Origin: Eutrophocola sp963925675
GTDB taxonomy: Bacteria > Pseudomonadota > Gammaproteobacteria > Pseudomonadales > Pseudohongiellaceae
Assembly: GCA_963925675.1 (NCBI GenBank)
Contig: CAWUSW010000021.1
Span: forward strand, 1-64,000
Direction of reading: 5' to 3'
DNA: 64,000 nucleotides
Below the pieces are notes generated by a model that did no database searches, was not told the DNA's origin, and saw only the letters and a program-made list of their open reading frames with translations. Of the stretch, positions 63,462-64,000 are shown piece by piece. Each line of letters starts with the position of its first letter. The first letter of the stretch is position 1. Both the position numbers and the translations under genes were made by a program.

Positions 63462-64000
63462 TTGAGTAAGGTAAGCGAACAAGTATCACAGGAAACCGGG
63501 GAACAGATGCCTGCGGTTATAAGCGCTCTGTACCAGAAGTTTGGTGAGTCATCCTTTGTCCGTCAACACACGGCTGAAAGTATGCCTACGCTCTGGTTAG
63601 GCCGGGACAAACTTCTGGAAGTATTGGCTTATCTCAAAAGTGAATATATTCCTCGCTTTGAAATGCTGCTTGATGTGACCGCCATAGACGAGCGTGTACG
63701 CGTTAACAGAGCAGGCCAGCCAGACAGTGATTTTACGGTTGTTTACCACCTGATTTCCTTTTCAGGTAATTGTGATATTCGCCTCAAAGTTGCCTTGATT
63801 GAAGCGGATCAAAATATTCCTACTATTATTCCCCTGTGGCCTGCTGCCAACTGGCATGAGCGGGAAATGTGGGACATGTTCGGGATCAATGTTACCGGTC
63901 ATCCAAATCTTTCCAGAATTTATTGCCCCCCGACATGGGTAGGTCATCCCCTGCGTAAAGAGCATCCTGCCAGAGCGACGGAAATGGATCCGTACACTAT
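63462..64000 (+). CDS. nuoC: NADH-quinone oxidoreductase subunit C/D (5' part, runs off window)
   Basis: From TTG 63462 the frame is open to the window end, about 179 codons. It shows the 30-kDa subunit hallmarks WHEREMWDMFGI, HPNLSRI and GHPLRKEHPARATEM. The last segment resembles the junction of fused NuoCD proteins rather than the end of a separate NuoC, so a fused subunit is likely but cannot be proved here. No ATG lies near; AAAAATAGAGAC precedes the TTG. Confidence 0.9.
   Translation, partial: MSKVSEQVSQETGEQMPAVISALYQKFGESSFVRQHTAESMPTLWLGRDKLLEVLAYLKSEYIPRFEMLLDVTAIDERVRVNRAGQPDSDFTVVYHLISFSGNCDIRLKVALIEADQNIPTIIPLWPAANWHEREMWDMFGINVTGHPNLSRIYCPPTWVGHPLRKEHPARATEMDPYT

Overview
The window looks like a chromosomal segment of a marine-type gammaproteobacterium of moderate GC content. 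Evidence is gene content and order: tig-clpP-clpX-lon-hupB-ppiD, gloB-methyltransferase-rnhA-dnaQ, mfd-csiV, a nuoA-nuoB-nuoC(D) operon start, PdxB, BolA, DjlA, TusA and NfuA. I cannot fix the genus; a relative of the Cellvibrionales/SAR92/OM60 type is a guess. Almost all of the window is intact, densely packed coding DNA. I see no rRNA, tRNA, CRISPR array, prophage or complete insertion sequence.

Layout. 1-7 kb: the 3' part of ligA, a transglycosylase-like lipoprotein coupled to djlA, a CDF metal exporter and a large M16C metallopeptidase. 7-13.8 kb: a catabolic region with a secreted PQQ-dependent dehydrogenase, the small and large subunits of a hydroquinone-type ring-cleavage dioxygenase (the large subunit keeps the H-x-N-x3-E...H iron-ligand spacing), an aldehyde dehydrogenase suited to the semialdehyde product, a sulfotransferase and a TauE/SafE permease. 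13.8-21.5 kb: housekeeping genes (RbgA-like GTPase, bolA, bax, polysaccharide deacetylase, ttcA, tusA, pdxB, alaA, msrB). A 267-bp MITE-like element sits directly against the msrB start codon.

21.5-28.7 kb is the least understood part. It holds a Slam/DUF560-like TPR-barrel protein, a second outer-membrane barrel gene with a long, foldable 5' leader, a membrane-anchored protein with GLGGTG repeats, a DUF6502 protein and an RND/MMPL exporter. 28.7-29.7 kb is about 1 kb of mostly non-coding DNA with repeats, hairpins, a consensus-like promoter and one possible 50-codon ORF. 29.7-38.6 kb is the protein quality-control block: trigger factor, ClpP, ClpX, Lon, HU and PpiD.

38.8-43.9 kb is an oligopeptide ABC transporter operon (oppA-B-C plus one gene fusing both ATPases). 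43.9-49.5 kb: gloB, methyltransferase, rnhA, dnaQ, an ArsB/NhaD-type ion transporter and sohB. 49.5-54.3 kb: assimilatory sulfite reductase with DUF934, nfuA, a methylthioinosine/methylthioadenosine phosphorylase and csiV. 54.3-64 kb: mfd, a long-type GAPDH, apbE, sthA and the start of the NADH dehydrogenase operon, cut by the window end inside nuoC(D).

The candidates I consider most worth testing are the structured leader at 23080-23198, the barrel/GLGGTG/DUF6502/RND neighbourhood, the hydroquinone-cleavage module with its PQQ enzyme, and the MITE that supplies the msrB leader. All base pairing and motif calls were made by eye.
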